Assembly (NCBI RefSeq): GCF_009389715.1 | Contig: NC_052404.1 | Coordinates: 11,540,480-11,604,479, forward strand | DNA length: 64,000 nt | Source: Phoenix dactylifera | Taxonomy: Eukaryota > Streptophyta > Magnoliopsida > Arecales > Arecaceae | Reading direction: 5' to 3' | Shown here: positions 26,199 through 38,820 of the stretch, piece after piece | Numbering within the stretch: the stretch's first letter is position 1 | Layout of the letters: every line of letters begins with the position of its first letter | Notes under the pieces: generated by a model | What the model was told of the DNA's origin: nothing | Databases searched by the model: none | The model's input: only the letters and a program-made list of their open reading frames with translations | Program-made: the position numbers and the translations under genes

Positions 26199-26203
26199 CT
26201 AGC

Positions 26204-26363
26204 TGTTGTTGGAAACTGGGCCCGGGGGCAACCACTGGACCGAGAAGACTGGGGCTCCGGCGAGAAGAGGCTGGCGCGGGCGGCGGCAGTCCGTCGGCGG
26301 GTGGCGTCCTCCGGGGAGAACCTGCAAAAAGCCGGTGGCCGGGTTTTCCGGCGCCGGCCCTCC
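26204..26363 (-). repeat. Truncated 3' LTR of minus gypsy copy
   Basis: Matches the inner end of the 5' LTR at 34441-34600, including AGAAGACTGGGGCTCCGGCG on the plus strand. At about 26363 the match stops and pol sequence coding LESLEGTLIPR begins. Confidence 0.85.
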
Positions 26364-26960
26364 GTGGGATGAGGGTCCCTTCAAGGGACTCCAATTTGTA
26401 CGCTCCGGGCTGCTGGACTCGCGCGATTCGGTAAGGTCCTTCCCAGTTTGGGGCTAGCTTCCTCTGCTTGGTGGGCTGAGAGGCTTCAACTCTTCTGAGG
26501 ACGAGGTCCCCTACTTTGAAAAGCTTGAGCTTAACTTTGGAGTTGTAGTATCGGGCCACCTTCCGTTGGTATCTCGCCATGCGGATTCGAGCGGCCTCCC
26601 TCGTTTCTTCAACGAGATCTAGATTATTCCTGAGCTGAGAAGAGTTGAAGTCGGTGTCGTGGCACTCCACCCTCGGAGAGGAGAGACCGATCTCTAGGGG
26701 GATGACAGCTTCCGTCCCATATGCCAGGTTGAAAGGGGTCTCGCCTGTGGGTAGTCGGAACGTAGTCCGGTAGGCCTAGAGAACATTATACAAATCCTCG
26801 ACCCACTGTCCTTTGGCCTGATCAAGCCTGACCTTAAGCCCCTGCAGGATGGTACGATTTGTTACCTCGGTTTCTCCATTTGCTTGAGGATGGGCGACCG
26901 AGGTGAAGCGGTGGTCGATGCCAAGCTCGAGCAGAATTCCCTGAAGCGGATGTTGTCGAA

Positions 26961-26965
26961 TTGGC
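26961..26965. repeat. Target duplication TTGGC, left
   Basis: Identical to 29572-29576 on the other side of the solo LTR. Confidence 0.9.
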
Positions 26966-29571
26966 TGTTGGGATTTGTATCCTAAATGTCAATTGTCAGC
27001 ATATTGATGATTGAATTTTGTAAATGAATTGACAAATTAATAAAGTATTATTTGGCATTATTCATCATTTCATCTTCAAATGAACTCTTATATGATGAAG
27101 TCCTTAGGACTTATGTTATGATAAAGGAGGATTTATCTTTGAGTCCTTAAACTTGTTCGCGACCAAATGATATGTTGTTACTAGGACGACAGCATTATCG
27201 AGATTAGGTCGTTGTGTGACATATACGTTGGTTGTCCTCTTAACCAAGGAGTGTGGAGACACTGGTATGCCACACAGGTAAAGTGTAGGAGTATATTTCA
27301 CTGAACGTGACCAATTCCGGAATGCTCTACTATCGAGAGATGTTCCGAGTGGATATGGATATAAGTTTGGCCCTCTGACCTGAGACCGCAACCTGTGACT
27401 AGCAAGCAACTCACTGTACTTTGGTACCGGACTACCTGAATTTCTAATTCAGTGACGGAAGGTCACTGGGTGCAGTCAAGTACTTGCGTAGTCAGTTGTG
27501 AGTCAAGATGGAATTGACCCCTCCTGAAAACAGAAGATAATGTCTTGTGATTAATTTAGCAAAATCTTGGCCAGGGTAATCCCAGTGAGGAGTCACGGGA
27601 TATCTAAAGTTAATCACATAATGGATGTACTAATTATAGGGTTGACAGTGAGCTCTAAGTCATCCTGGTATTAGGAGTCAAAGGGATTGAATTATACAGT
27701 AACCATAGTTCAGGGTTCTAGAATATTTGCTTCGCATATATTCGGCCTATCCGGACGTTGGGTACCATTGCTAGATGGTCACATCAATTAGTGTAGGAAA
27801 TTGTTCCTATACTACCGGCTTAGGTTCGAACCTATGAGGTCACACGCATAGAAGATTCCTGATTGATCAAGAAAGCTGATGAATAATTAAGAATCATTCA
27901 GGGATAATTTGGTCAATTTGATTGGCAAATTATCTTATAAAATAATTAAAGTAATTATTGAAGGATTAATTAGTAATTAAATTACTAATAAACTCAATTT
28001 GATTGAGTAATTGTGCTAAGGATGAGCCAAATTGAATTGGATTCAAGTTTGGGCTCAATCAAGATTTTGACATGATTGGATTAGGTTAGTACCAAAAAGG
28101 ACTTAAGCTGATCAAATTAATTTTAAATTAATTTGTTCTTAATTGGGGATTGACCTAATTGGATTAGGTTCAACACAAAGTAATTAATTCAATTTGATTG
28201 AGTTTGCATGAGCCAAAATTGAATTGGATTCAATTTGAGCTCAATCAGGGTCTGACCTGATTAGATTGGGTTCAACCAAATTGCATTGTTTTAATTCGGG
28301 TTTGACCAAATTTGATTAGGTGCAACCCAAGGGGATTAGGCTCAGATGATGTGGCAATTATTGGTGACATGGAATTGGATTTCATGAATTTTAAATAAAC
28401 CAAAATTATTGCATGGCACATGGACCCATTGCTTGACACATGGCGACATTGTTTGTTATTTGAATTTAAATTCAAACATTAAGCAATGTGTTAAATGATT
28501 TTAATCACTCAAACCATCAGCCAAGGTGGCGTATGAGTTTTTGAATGGATTAAATTCGAATTTCAAGAGGTGATTTCGAAATTATGAAGTGTTTTACCTT
28601 GCCGCATGGATTTCAAATTCCTTCCCTCTTGCACATGTGTTTAAAATTTGAATTTAAATCAGATTTGGTTAAGATATGATTTGGGTTGTTCCTATTCCTT
28701 TGCATGTGCCAACTAAAAGAGGTTTTCTGAAAATAAATTTCGAATTTTGAATGAAAATTCGGAGGCCATTAAAAGGGGTCAAACATGGGCACCAAAAACA
28801 CATCCATTGTAGCCTTCTTCCTCACCCGCCTCCTCTTCCTCTTCTTCTCCATTTTAGATAGGGTTTTCAGGGTGAATATCTAGAAGATTCAAGATCAAAT
28901 CTGAGTCCTCTACTTTCCTTACAAACCTCATCTCCATCTGCTTCAAAACGATTGATCAAGAGTTGATTGAATCCCGACGGGCAGATTTCAGCTTTCAAGT
29001 GTTCTGCAACTGCTAGCACTGTTGCGGAAGAAGATCCTTCAGGACTTCGCGTGTACTTCTCGTAGAGGCCATTCGTGTGCGTGGCTGTGAAGTCAAGAAT
29101 CAGATTCACAACTTTCATCCATCATAAAAGGTATTAATCTAGCATTAATCATTTATTATGGTGTCAAGGTCTAGGTCCGATTCTCTGAGGTTTTACCCTC
29201 TTTTGGAGCTCCTCACGGAGATATCTCCAGAATCCATTCGATGGATATTCGGAGATTAATTGGAATAGAGTTCTTAAGTTTCAGATCTGATAGTTAATCA
29301 TGCATAAAAGTTTTAGCATAATTGTTTAAACGATTCCGGCATAATCCTATGTGTTCTTAATGTGCTGATTTCTAGATTTGATCTTGTAAGCATGCATGAA
29401 TTAAATTGTTTGATTCATTTTTTGCTGTATTTTTGAAATTTTAAAAGAACTACGTGTGGCTTGATTCTCCTTGTGAAGGGGTACGTAGGCAACCCGATCA
29501 GGTTCAGCCATGGTTTTTTAAAAAAAAAAATTCAGCATGCTAAACACCGAAGAACCTAGGATTCACTTTCA
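26966..29571. mobile_element. Solo LTR, 2606 bp
   Basis: Starts TGTTGGGATTTG and ends GATTCACTTTCA, with the standard TG and CA ends, and is flanked by the duplication TTGGC. It has no open reading frame of note and the starting sequence does not recur inside, so it is a single LTR left by recombination between two LTRs, not a small complete element. It sits in the integrase core of the gypsy copy. The superfamily was not determined; parts resemble LTRs of Ty1/copia elements. Confidence 0.85.
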
Positions 29572-32500
29572 TTGGCGACCATTATCGGATATAGGAATGC
29601 GGGGGAGTCCGAATCTACAGATGATCGACTTTCATACAAAGTCCCGCATCTTCTGCTCAGTGATCCAGGCCACTGGTTCAGCTTCGACCCACTTAGTAAA
29701 GTAGTCGATAGAGATAATCAGGAACTTTCTCTGCCCGATCGCTAGGGGGAACGAGCCCAGGATGTCGATTCCCTACTGGGTGAATGGCCAGGGAGAGCCG
29801 ATGGAGGTAAGCGGGGCCGAGGGTCGGCGTTAGATACTGGCGTTCTGCTGGCATCGGTCGCACCTCCGAACAAAATTCGTTGCGTTCTTTTGGAGTGTGG
29901 GCCAAAAGTATCCTTGGCGCAAAATTTTATGGGCCAGCGCCCGGCCTCCCAGATGGTTCCCGCATATCCCTTCATGGACCTCTCGCATGGCGTAATCCGC
30001 CTCTGATGGGCGGAGGCATCTGAGAAGAGGAGAGGTGAAGGACTTCCGATAGAGCTTGCCTTCATATATTATGAAGCGGGAAGCCAGACGTTTGACCTGA
30101 CGAGCCTCGAGTTTGTCGTGGGGGAGAGCTCCATTTTGTAGATAGTCGACGAGCTCGTCCATCCAACTCGGCTCGGCATCTAAGCACATGGCCGGTTCAG
30201 GTTCTTCTATGCTGGGCATTTGGAGATATTCAAGCGCCGCCGCCTTGGGCAGCTCACTCATGCAGGATGTAGCCAGCTTTGATAGTTGGTCAGCCCTGAA
30301 GTTTTCAGCCCTGGGGACATGATAAATGTTGAAGGAGCCCATAGCGGATGTGAGGTCCCGCACTTTTTGAAGGTATTTCTGCATCGTCGGCTCCTTCGCT
30401 CCGAAGTCTCCCACAACCTGGCCTACGACCAGTTGGGAGTCACTGAAGGCCTTAAGATTTCCGACTTTCAATTCTTTCGCCAGCTTGAGCCCCGCCACAA
30501 GCGCTTCATACTCCGCCTCATTGTTTGAAGCTGGGAATTCGAGGCGTAGGGCTTGCTCCACCACTATCCCATCCGGGCTTGTAAGGATGAGGCCGGCTCC
30601 GCTACCCCTCGGAGTCGAGGAGCCGTCCACATATAGGACCCACGGCTCTTCGGAGTTTCCTTCGCTGACGTGAGTGGGTGCTCGGGGTCGTCCGGCAAAG
30701 TGCACTCCACGATAAAATCGGCGAGTGCTTGAGCTCTGATTGCCGGTCTTGGACGGTATTGGAGGTCAAATTCCCCGAGTTCGACTGCCCATTTGGCAAT
30801 TCTTCCGGCCCGATCCGACCTTTGCAAGATTTGCCTGATAGGCTGGTCGGTCAATATGATCACGGTGTGAGCCTGAAAGTAGGGTCGGAGTCTTCGAGCA
30901 AAAACAATCGGGCGAAGATCGTTTTCTCTAATTTAGAATATCAGGTCTCGGCATTCCTGAGAATCTGGCTAGTGTAGTAGACAGGCTTTTGAAGCCTTTT
31001 TTCTTCCCTGATCAGAACTGAGCTCACTGCAACTGGAGAGACAGCCAAGTATAAGTAAAGAACTTCGCCCTATTGAGGTTTGGTGAGCAGCGGAGGAGAG
31101 GCGAGAAGGCGCCTGAGCTCCTCAAAGGCTTGCTGGCATTCCTGCGACCATAGAAAATCTTTCGGTTGCTTGAGGATCTTAAAGAACGGGAGGCATCGCT
31201 CAGCCGACCTGGAGACAAATCTTCCAAGGGCTGCGATCCACCCGATAAGCCGCTGCACCTCCTTGACTGTCTTCGGTGCCGCTATCTCCTGCAGCGCCCG
31301 GATCTTCTCAGGGTTGGCTTCGACTCCGCGCTAGGTTACTATGAAACCCAGGAATTTGCTCGAGGTGACTCCGAAAGCACACTTTGCTGGGTTGAGTTTC
31401 ATCCGATACTTTCGGAGCTTGGAGAATGTTTCATTGAGGTCGGCCACATGGCATTCTGCTGCCCGACTTTTCACCAGCATGTCATCCACATAGACTTCCA
31501 TATTTCGACCTATCTAGTCTTTGAAGATTTAGCTGACTAGCCTTTGATAGGTGGCTCCCGTATTCTTCAATCCGAACGGCATCACTTTATAACAGTAGGT
31601 GCCCTTGTCAGTAATGAAGGCAGTCTTCTCTTCATCTTTCGGTGCCATACGGATCTGGTTATACCCCGAGAAGGTGTCCATGAAGGTCAGCAACTGGTGC
31701 CCCGAAGTAGAGTCAACAAGTTGGTCGATGCTGGGGAGGGGGAAACTATACTTCGGGCAGGCCTTGTTTAAGTCGGTGTAGTCCACGCACATACGCCATT
31801 TTCCCATTGGCTTCTTTACGAGGACCACATTGGCGAGCCAATCTGGGTAGGAGACCTCCCGGATAAAGCCAGCTTCAAGAAGCTTGTCCACCTCCTGGGC
31901 TGTCGCTTGCTGTCGCTCCAGAGCAGAACTCCGCTTCTTCTGTCTCACGGGTCTGCAGGTCAGCTTCACTTGGAGTCGGTGAGTCATGATCCTGGGGTCG
32001 ATCCCCGGCATGTCGGCGGGCGACCAGGCGAAAACGTCTATGTTGGCCCGAAGAAATTCGGTCAGGCGCTCCCTCTCGCGGGGACTCAGATCGGAGCCGA
32101 CCTGCACAGTTAATTTTGGAAAATTTTTTAGTAAGGAAACTTGGGTAAGAAGCTCACCAGGCTCTACCCGCTTTTCCCAGGGGTTATCTCGCACGTCCAA
32201 GATCTCGATGGGTAGCGTGCGATCTATCGCCTGGGTCGAGGCCTCGGTCAGTAGCTCTTGTTGGCTTGACGCTTCGGTCCTCTGCTTGGCTTTGCATGTC
32301 GCTATGTAGCACTGCTTAGCCATCATCTGGTCTCCTCGGGCTTCGCCTATTCCTTCAGCAGTAGGGAACCGCACGAGCAAATGATAGGTTGAGACCACGG
32401 CCTGAAGGGCGTTGAGTCTCGGTCGCCCAAGAATAACATTGTAGACTGCAAGCAGGCGGACCACAAGGAAGTCCATCCTTACGGTGCTTTCTCGGGGGGC

Positions 32501-33115
32501 GAGGCCAACCGTTACTAGAAGGCTAACCTCGCCCGCCACCGGGACTGAGTCCCCGATAAATCCGACCAATGGGGTATTTATTTTCCGAAGCTGGCTTTCT
32601 ACTAACCCTATTTTTTGGTAGACATGATAATACAAAACATTCGCCAAGCTTCCATTATCAACCAAGACCCGTTTTACATGGAATTTGTTTACAACCATGG
32701 ATATAACCACGGCATCATCATGAGGGGTCTTGACCTCTCCTAAGTCCTCATCCGAAAATGAGATAGCTTCGGAGGTGCGCGGGCGCTTCAGGGAGGTCTT
32801 TTCCTCAGCTGACTCTTCGGCTGAGCTTCCTCCTTTGATGACATTGATGGTGCCGGCGATGGGCCTGTTGTCATTTGGGTCTTCAAGCGGCACGGTGTCT
32901 TCCGCCGGCCTTCTTTCTTCACGTCGGTTCTTCACGAACCGATTGAGTACCCCGCGGCGGATGAGCGCTTCAATCTCATCCTGGAGCTGAAAGCAGTCCT
33001 CCGTGTCATGGCTGCGGTTCCGATGGAAGCGGCAGTACTTCTTGGGATTGCGAGGGGCTCCCACGTTCCGCATCGGAGGCGGGGGCCGAAAAAAATCGTG
33101 GCCTTCGATCTCCAT

Positions 33116-34407
33116 CAGGATCTCGGCTCGGGGTGCGTTGATGGGCGTGTAATTTTCATACTTTCCCGAGTATACACGAGGCCGTGGTGGAGATCTTGGT
33201 CGAGGTGGAGACTTTGGGCGAAGCCGCCCCTGCTGCCGAGGTGGGCTTCTCAGCCAAGGTAGGCTTCTGTCCCGGCGGGGGGAACGGCTTCTTGGGTGGC
33301 CGCGTTCTTCGCGACGCTTCTTTTGCTTCTTTGAGGCTGGCTCGGCCGCGCTCCGCCTAGAGGCAATAGCCTCTTCGGCCTTTGCATATTTCCGAGCTCA
33401 TGCCAGCATTTCGGTGAAGTCAGCCGGAAAGCTCTTCTCAATGGAGAAGAGAAATCTGTAGGAGCGAGCCCCAGTCTTCAGCGCTGACATGGCTATCGAC
33501 TGGTCGAGCTCGCGAACCTCCCAAGTCGCGGCGGTGAAGCGATCGAGGTATTCTCTGAAGGATTCCCCTTCCTTCTGCTTGACATCCGAAGGAAATCCAA
33601 TGTCCGCCGCTGTCGTCGGCTGGCAGCGAAGTTGGTGACGAACTGCCGGCCAAGCTGCTCGAAGGAAGACACCGAGCCCGGCTTCAGTCCAGAGAACCAA
33701 AGCCGAGCAGTTCCCCGAAGTGTAGCTGGGAAGGCCTTGCAAAGCACAGTCTCGGAGGACCCCTGTAGGGCCACAAGGGCTCGGTAGCTCTCCAAATGGT
33801 CGAGGGGATCGGCGGTGCCATTGTGAGGCTCCACCTGGGGCATCTTGAACCTCGGTGGGACCGGCTCACCCTCGATCTGGCGGAAAAAGGGGGATTTGGT
33901 GGTAAACTCGTAGTCACCCTCACCCTTTACCCTCCTGCTGTGGAGTGCTTCAATTTGGCGCTCCAAGTTCTCGACCTTCCTATCAAGCTCCTCCACTTGG
34001 GGGAGAGTCACCGTAGACTTCTCCGATCCATAGTAGTCCGGGGCAGATTCAGCTTCTGAAGGCTGCTACTTTTTGCCCAGGCTTTTTTTTGGTAACTCCC
34101 TCCGGAGGGACACTCGTTCTTCATTATTGTCTCTGGGGGACTCATGAGGATTCTGGCCCTGGGGGACCGGTCCGTTTGGAGGGAGGACCGGTTGAACTTG
34201 TGGAGGCGGCATGGGCGGAGCTCCTCCACGTTGCAGGCTTTGGATGGCGGCGGTCAGGGCCTGGACCTGCTGCACCAGGGCGGTGAACTGTTCCGGCTGA
34301 ATTTGAGGAGTCGGATTAATCGCGGGCGGTGAATCCTGGACAGAATGTCCAGGACTTGGGGGAAGACGCCGGAAAGCATTGGAGGTTCCCTTACTTCTCA
34401 GCTTCAT
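33116..34407 (-). pseudogene. Gypsy gag, minus copy
   Basis: Start is ATG at 34407 (MKLRSKGTSNAFRRL), shortly after the primer site; a frame extending back to 34440 is open but would begin at the LTR edge. A Pro/Gln-rich N-terminus is followed, after a break near 34065, by the capsid-type segment ADPLDHLESYRALVALQG, FPATLRGTARLWFSGL and SSFEQLGRQFV. This is the pattern of the plant retrotransposon gag domain. A frameshift near 33600 and a stop near 33398 break the frame before it reaches pol. Confidence 0.8.
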
Positions 34408-34421
34408 GGCCACGACTCGGG

Positions 34422-34440
34422 CCCTTCCTCTAGCGCCCAC
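34422..34440 (-). promoter_or_regulatory. Candidate primer binding site of gypsy copy
   Basis: On the minus strand TGGGCGCTAGAGGAAGGG follows the LTR end by one base, in the position where the tRNA primer binds. I did not match it to a named tRNA. Confidence 0.5.
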
Positions 34441-35306
34441 TATTGCTGGAAACTAGGCCCGGGGGCAACCACTGGACCGAGAAGACTGGGGCTCCGGCGA
34501 GAAGAGGCTGGCGCGGGCGGCGGCAGTCCGTCGGCGGGCGGCGTCCTCCGGGAAGAACCTGCAAAAAGCCGGTGGCCGGATTTTCCGGCGCCGGCCCTCC
34601 GATGGCTAAGTCAGAGGGGGGCAGAAGTAAAAGGTGGAATATCAGCTCCAGAGAGAGAGAGAGCTTCCTCCCCCGCTAAGGCAGCGGGGTATCCCTTGTA
34701 TAGGGGGATACTGGGTTACCTGTGATGTGATGGGGCGAGTCATCGTACAATCAGGTACACTGCCTGAATTGATGCATGGCTGCGGGAGTTAATGCTGTGT
34801 CGAGGTCGGAATCAGAAATTGCCTTGCAGCCGAGCTGGCTCGATGTGACGATCTGGAGATTTGCAGACAGCCGAGAGCCATGCATTTATTGTAGAACAGG
34901 CCAGAGATTTGCGAGATCGATCTGGAGATTTACAAACAGTCGGGAACCATGCATTTATTGTAGAATAAGCTGAAGATTTACGAAGGCCATACACATTAAT
35001 TGCGGCGTAAGCCGCCTGAGGTGTCCTGGGACCAGGCGCATTAATTGTTGAGTAAGCCGCCTAAGGCGTGCAGAGGTCAGGCATATTAATTGTGGAGTAA
35101 GCCACCTAAGGCGTGATCCTGCGTCGGGCTGTAGAAGAAAGTACTCACAGTGGACAGTTGGTGGAGTCCGACTCCCGGGGTCGGGCGTCCTTCGGGTCGG
35201 GCGTTTCGAAGTCGGGCATCAAGTTCGGCCGCCCGAGGTCGGCCGTCATCCGGTCCCGTACCGGCAAGGCTCTCATGTACTCGGGGGAACTTGCATTCCC
35301 CCAACA
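34441..35306 (-). repeat. 5' LTR of minus gypsy copy
   Basis: 866 bp. On the minus strand it starts TGTTGGGGGAATGC and ends CAGCAATA, where the family end is CAGCAACA. It contains repeats built on CCGCCTAAGG and ATTAAT (34995-35110), and GA-rich and GC-rich blocks near its inner end. Confidence 0.85.
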
Positions 35307-35311
35307 CTAGC

Positions 35312-36960
35312 ATTGCTCGCAACTCGCATCCGCCCTGCACGCAAGGCCTCCAGCTTGCGCGCAACGCCCACGCTCGGCGCGCCCTATAGCAGACCCGCGC
35401 ACAGGCCATGTACAATGCCTGCGTGCGATGTTCAGGCTAGCAACGCCCCATGGCAAGCCAGTAGACCTGTCGGCCTGTGCGCGAGGCCACGCCCAGCGTT
35501 GCGCGCAAGGCCGAGGCAGCGCAGGACCAACCTGCCTATGCTCACACCTGCGCACGCCCAGCAGCCGGCGGCCGCGCACACCATGCGCGTCGCCCGCGCC
35601 CATGCGCCCCCATGCATGCGTGCCATCTCGCCAGGCCGCGTCAAGCACGTGGCCAGCAAGCGTGCACACGTGCCCGACCTGCGCGCCACCTCACCTTCGG
35701 CCAGCCATGCAGTGACCAAGTCCCAGTGAGACTCTTCTATGGAGGCCATATCCAGTCGAGCCACATGGAAGCAATCCAAGGGAGCCACATGGGACGGCGC
35801 CATATACAACAAGTTCAGTCTTCATGGGAAAGCCAACAAATCCATGGAGGAGTCCATGCCAAGCAAGGACTCTTGCATAGCCAACCGTCCACATGGAGAG
35901 CATCAAGGGCGCCAACTAGATGGGCGCCAAAGGGCAATAGGGCGGCCAAGGAAGGACTCTTCGTGCACGACACCTCAGCGATCCGAGGGCCCAAAGATCC
36001 AGCACGAGCAATGGCCAAGAGGAGTCCCATTGCAGAAAGAACTCTTCATCCAACAGACACATGTCCTGACCAGTCGGATCTCGAATTCCGGCCAACCAGG
36101 ACGCGCGTCCCGACCAACCAGGATGCACGTCCTAGGAGCCCAGCTTACTATAAGAGGAATATTTGTATTTGCCACCAGCCAACTGGGATCCGCATCTCGG
36201 CCAACCAGGACGCACGTCATGAGAGCCCAGCTTACCAAGTTGGGAAGATTTGCAGGATTCTTCAAAAGGGAAGCCAACAAATCTATGGAGGAGTCCATGC
36301 CAAGCAAAGACTCTTCTATAGCCATCCGTCCAGGGAGATGCAGCAGTCTAGATTCATCAGGCCAAGGATCAGCGGACCCAGGACCATCTGCGCACACCAC
36401 TTCACCAATTTGCGGCATGGAAACTTGCATCTACAGAAGGACTCTTCAAATGGTAGCGTACGGCAGAATTGGCAGCAAATATGGGTGCGATTCAACGTGT
36501 GTCCATGCCATTTGGGACTCCTTTGGACACCATTCATGGGCGCCAACCAGCAGTTCAGATTTGCGTCACTTGGATCCTTCATGGGAGGGCGCAAGATTTA
36601 GATATGTTTTACCATGTTTAGGAGTCGTCATGAATCATGAGATTGTTTTCCTTTCTTAGGAGTCTTAGGTCTATATAAAGATATGTTAGGGCCTTTTGTG
36701 AAGCATCTAGGAATTGATCATTGTTCTTCTTTTAGAGAGAGAGTCGGCTGCAAGGCTTGGGAGGCACTTGTGCCTATTCGGTCTTAGATCTCGGATCTTC
36801 GACTTGGGCTAGTATGGGATACATCAATCCCGACTAGATTGTTGGCTAGTGAGGAGTCCTTACGATTCTTCATTAGATTGGGCTAGTAAGAATCTTTGAA
36901 AGCCTTACTAGATTTTTCTTTTCTTTTGTTTGTTTTTTGTTCTTCCATTTCTAGTTGAGG
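35312..36960 (+). repeat. LTR-like sequence of unknown family
   Basis: No gene was recognised, although frames stay open for up to 374 codons in the GC-rich part; these lack a known domain and overlap each other on both strands. Internal duplications are clear. GGAGTCCATGCCAAGCAAG occurs near 35850 and again near 36289, and a segment ending GAGAGCCCAGCTTACCA occurs near 36135 and 36225. A TATA-like TCTATATAAAGATATG at 36669-36684 follows them. This arrangement suits an LTR or a retroelement flank. Confidence 0.45.
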
Positions 36961-37866
36961 ATGCGAGTCCCCATTGCGCCGGGTGGCCCTTTGATGTTGG
37001 GGGGGTGGGGGGTGCAGAAGGGCAGAGGCTATCGATGCACCACACATGCGCAAGAGCTAATCCAAGTCAATTCAAGCTGGCTAGACCAATTCAATCCCCT
37101 AATCAAATCGTAATCAAGCTTATTCTGGCTCAATCAGGTTATTATATTGTTTGCTTTCCTATAAATATGTGTTTCCTCAAATGAGAGTAGGATAGCAATC
37201 AGCTGCCTCTAGTGGATGGTAACCAGCTTCCAGAGGAATCATCTGGGAGCAGTGGGACTACTTTGAGGAAATGAGCCGCAAACTCTGATGAATTGGAGAG
37301 CCATCTCACAACCGTCAAAGAATTTTCCTCTAGAATGATGTGCGGGGTTCTCAAAATGTTTACGGGAATCCACCTGCAGCTATTAATAAATTCATAGAGT
37401 TTTAAATCACAATGTTTTCAAAAAAAGATGCCTACAATATGCAGTTAGTTGCTAAACTGCATGGCACATATATATTACGTAGATTGCATATGTAATTAGC
37501 ATTTTAAATATTTGATAGTAAATAAAATATAACATGCATAAGAATTGCAGTAATGTTTAGTAATTAGTTTTTACTTCTCAAAACTTGATTATTAATAGAA
37601 ATAATTATTGTATAATTAACATATCTATATTTTTGATATACTGGCTTGGCTTGAAAGTCACATGCAAACCAATAAGAGTATGCATATAAGTGGCCATATA
37701 TATTTCCATAATTCTAAAAGGGTCACTTATATGGCCGCACAATAATAAGTAAACTGCATATGCAGCTGCTTAATGGTAATTCTTTTGTATATATATCTGC
37801 AACATACTAAGCAGGCTATTTTTCTGCTCATTTATAAGATATAAAGTTGCAGTCAGAAAACCGCAT

Positions 37867-37937
<71 letters not shown>

Positions 37938-38820
37938 TATGCACCATATATTAAAATAGTAATCATATGACACGTAATTTGAAGCTGATCTCTTTTTTTT
38001 CCTTAGTAAAAAACACATTGAGCGAGAAATAAATTGACTTTAAAACAGACGATTCCATAGCCAATTCCCAATTTTGCTCAACTAATTTATTTTTAGACAC
38101 TATCTCGCAGTCAGTAATTTCTATAGATTATTTTGGAATCATACCAATCTTAAGCGTGAAATATCCGTGGATTGCAAACCAACAATAGGAGCTATTGGTG
38201 GCGGTGGTGGTGATAATTCTATTGTTACTGTCCTTTTTTCCTTAATAACAAATCGGCTTTTTTTTTTTGCGGATAATAAATCTTTATCCCAAATCGATTT
38301 GTTGATAATGCTTAAATTCTGACGTAAATAATATCGCTTTCTGTGATAAACCATTGCTAACAAAGATTTAGATCTGCCGTTTTGTGATGAAGTGCTAAAG
38401 CTGCTCTTCATATTCTGATTAAAACTATATTTCCATCATCATCGGTCGAAGAGAAACAAAGTAAAACACAATAACTCCACTAGAACAGGTGGTTCTGTTT
38501 CGACTTCCTAGGATCTTTAAATCATAAAGCTTGGAACAGAGACCAGGTCAGGTTCAGGGCGCCCAATCAATGCCCTGAGACTCCCAGTGCGCCCCGAGTA
38601 GAGCATAACTCCCAAGCCATCATAAGGCAGCACAGTGATTTTGACTAAAATTCATTTGATTACAGAAAGTAGTTCACAACTCATTAACTCACGGCTTAAA
38701 TTTTCAAAACGATACAAACAAGACATATAGACACGTTCATCACTCAGATATTACGGCAGTTACAGCAGAAAAGGGAATGCAGCAAAAAAGTGCTTAAAAA
38801 AAAAGAGGACACATGTACAG
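36961..38820. other. Intergenic region downstream of COI1
   Basis: No gene found. The last ~300 bp next to the COI1 stop probably include its 3' UTR. Confidence 0.5.
37875..37933. repeat. AT microsatellite
   Basis: About 29 AT units without interruption. Confidence 0.95.

Larger units (their letters stand above)
26364..33115 (-). pseudogene. Degenerate gypsy pol with end of gag, minus copy
   Basis: An open stretch of 528 codons (33115-31529) covers the gag zinc-knuckle-like CRFHRNRSHDTEDC, the protease (VLVDNGS) and the first part of reverse transcriptase (TFMDTFSGYNQI, MPFGLKN). A stop follows directly. The catalytic YVDD lies near 31490, RNase H (YVDGSSTPRGSGAG) begins near 30645, and the integrase zinc-binding part (GYFWPTLQ, CDRCQQNA) lies near 29830-29930. 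The integrase core is split at SDNGRQ by the solo LTR and resumes below 26966. Other stops and frameshifts occur, for example near 31334 and 30690. Not functional. Confidence 0.9.
26204..35306 (-). mobile_element. Second Ty3/gypsy (Tat-like) copy, deleted and interrupted
   Basis: Bounded by an exact 5-bp duplication CTAGC (26199-26203 and 35307-35311). Reading on the minus strand: a full 5' LTR, a candidate primer site, gag and pol. Pol is interrupted by a solo LTR and then ends abruptly against the last ~160 bp of the 3' LTR. Compared with the plus-strand copy, the 3' untranslated region, tandem array, antisense gene and most of the 3' LTR are absent, about 5.5 kb. It is unable to transpose by itself. 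Confidence 0.9.
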